Shown here piece after piece: positions 63,809 through 64,000 of a stretch of 64,000 nt of DNA. Origin of the DNA: Pectinophora gossypiella. Its lineage: Eukaryota; Arthropoda; Insecta; Lepidoptera; Gelechiidae. Where the stretch lies: NCBI RefSeq assembly GCF_024362695.1, contig NC_065406.1, forward strand, positions 2,852,001 to 2,916,000, written 5' to 3'. Each line of letters begins with the position of its first letter. The first letter of the stretch is position 1. The notes beneath the pieces are model-generated. The model did no database searches. It was not told the origin of the DNA and worked only from the letters and a program-made list of their open reading frames with translations. Made by a program: the position numbers and the translations under genes.

Positions 63809-64000
63809 GGGAGGTGTGGTAACCCAGTTGGTAGAACGCTTGACTCTCAATTTGAGGTCGTATGTTCGATTCCCAGCATAGGCCTATTACGATTGTCGAA
63901 TTCATGTTTGGATCATAAATGATTACCACGTGCTCAGCGGTGAAGGAAAACATCGCGAGGAAACGCACATTCCCGAGAAATGCATTTCGGAGGTATGTGA
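63809..64000 (+). mobile_element. SINE-C, cut by the window edge
   Basis: Head GTGGTAACCCAGTTGGTAGA and TGTTCGATTCCCAGCA, body TCATGTTTGGATCATAAATG, CCGAGAAATGCATTTCGGAG. The tail lies outside. Confidence 0.8.

Overview
The window looks like repeat-dense nuclear DNA of a moth or butterfly (Lepidoptera). The basis is indirect: AT-rich sequence, no operon-like coding, an insect-type U6 snRNA sequence, and many copies of SINEs and LINEs whose 3' ends carry the GCCCAGCAGTGGG motif I know from lepidopteran genomes. I recognise no intact host gene. The only long open frames belong to one Ty3/Gypsy retrotransposon.

I use local family labels because I cannot search a repeat library. SINE-A: tRNA-like head (TGGTCTAGTGG) with a LINE-derived tail. 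SINE-B: related head, tail ending in AGAAGAAG. SINE-C: head like GTGGTAGCTCAGTTGGTAG. SINE-D: tRNA-like A box followed by a 5S-rRNA-like block. SINE-E: a fourth tRNA-like family. MITE-1 to MITE-8: short inverted-repeat elements. REP-F, REP-G and REP-H: dispersed repeats of unknown type. LINE remnants are mostly the last codons of ORF2.

Layout. 1-12 kb: a 22-bp GC-rich minisatellite, SINEs and MITEs, and a full-length U6 sequence fused to a poly(A)-tailed fragment (10.2-10.5 kb). 12.3-14.7 kb: a SINE-A with an 11-bp target duplication, split by a 2,120-bp foldback transposon with 824-bp arms and a 9-bp target duplication. 15-35 kb: decayed LINE and SINE material, including a REP-H copy carrying three separately bounded insertions (24.6-25.7 kb) and a decayed coding-like stretch at 31.5-32.1 kb. 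36-37 kb: a recent inverted duplication around a MITE, then a Helitron-like end. 38-46 kb: REP-F copies interrupted at one shared site, a twin-primed SINE-D, and three ~347-bp GC-rich tandem units.

50.18-57.64 kb holds the main object: a rearranged Mag-like Gypsy element. Three identical 134-bp LTRs, one gag and two opposed pol copies lie between a single 5-bp duplication (AAATG). The pol arms form a 2,616-bp inverted repeat with a 1.2-kb loop. 58-64 kb returns to nested SINEs and MITEs; a SINE-C runs off the right edge.

What holds the window together is nesting. Many insertions can be bounded exactly because target duplications are intact and an uninterrupted sister copy lies elsewhere in the same window.
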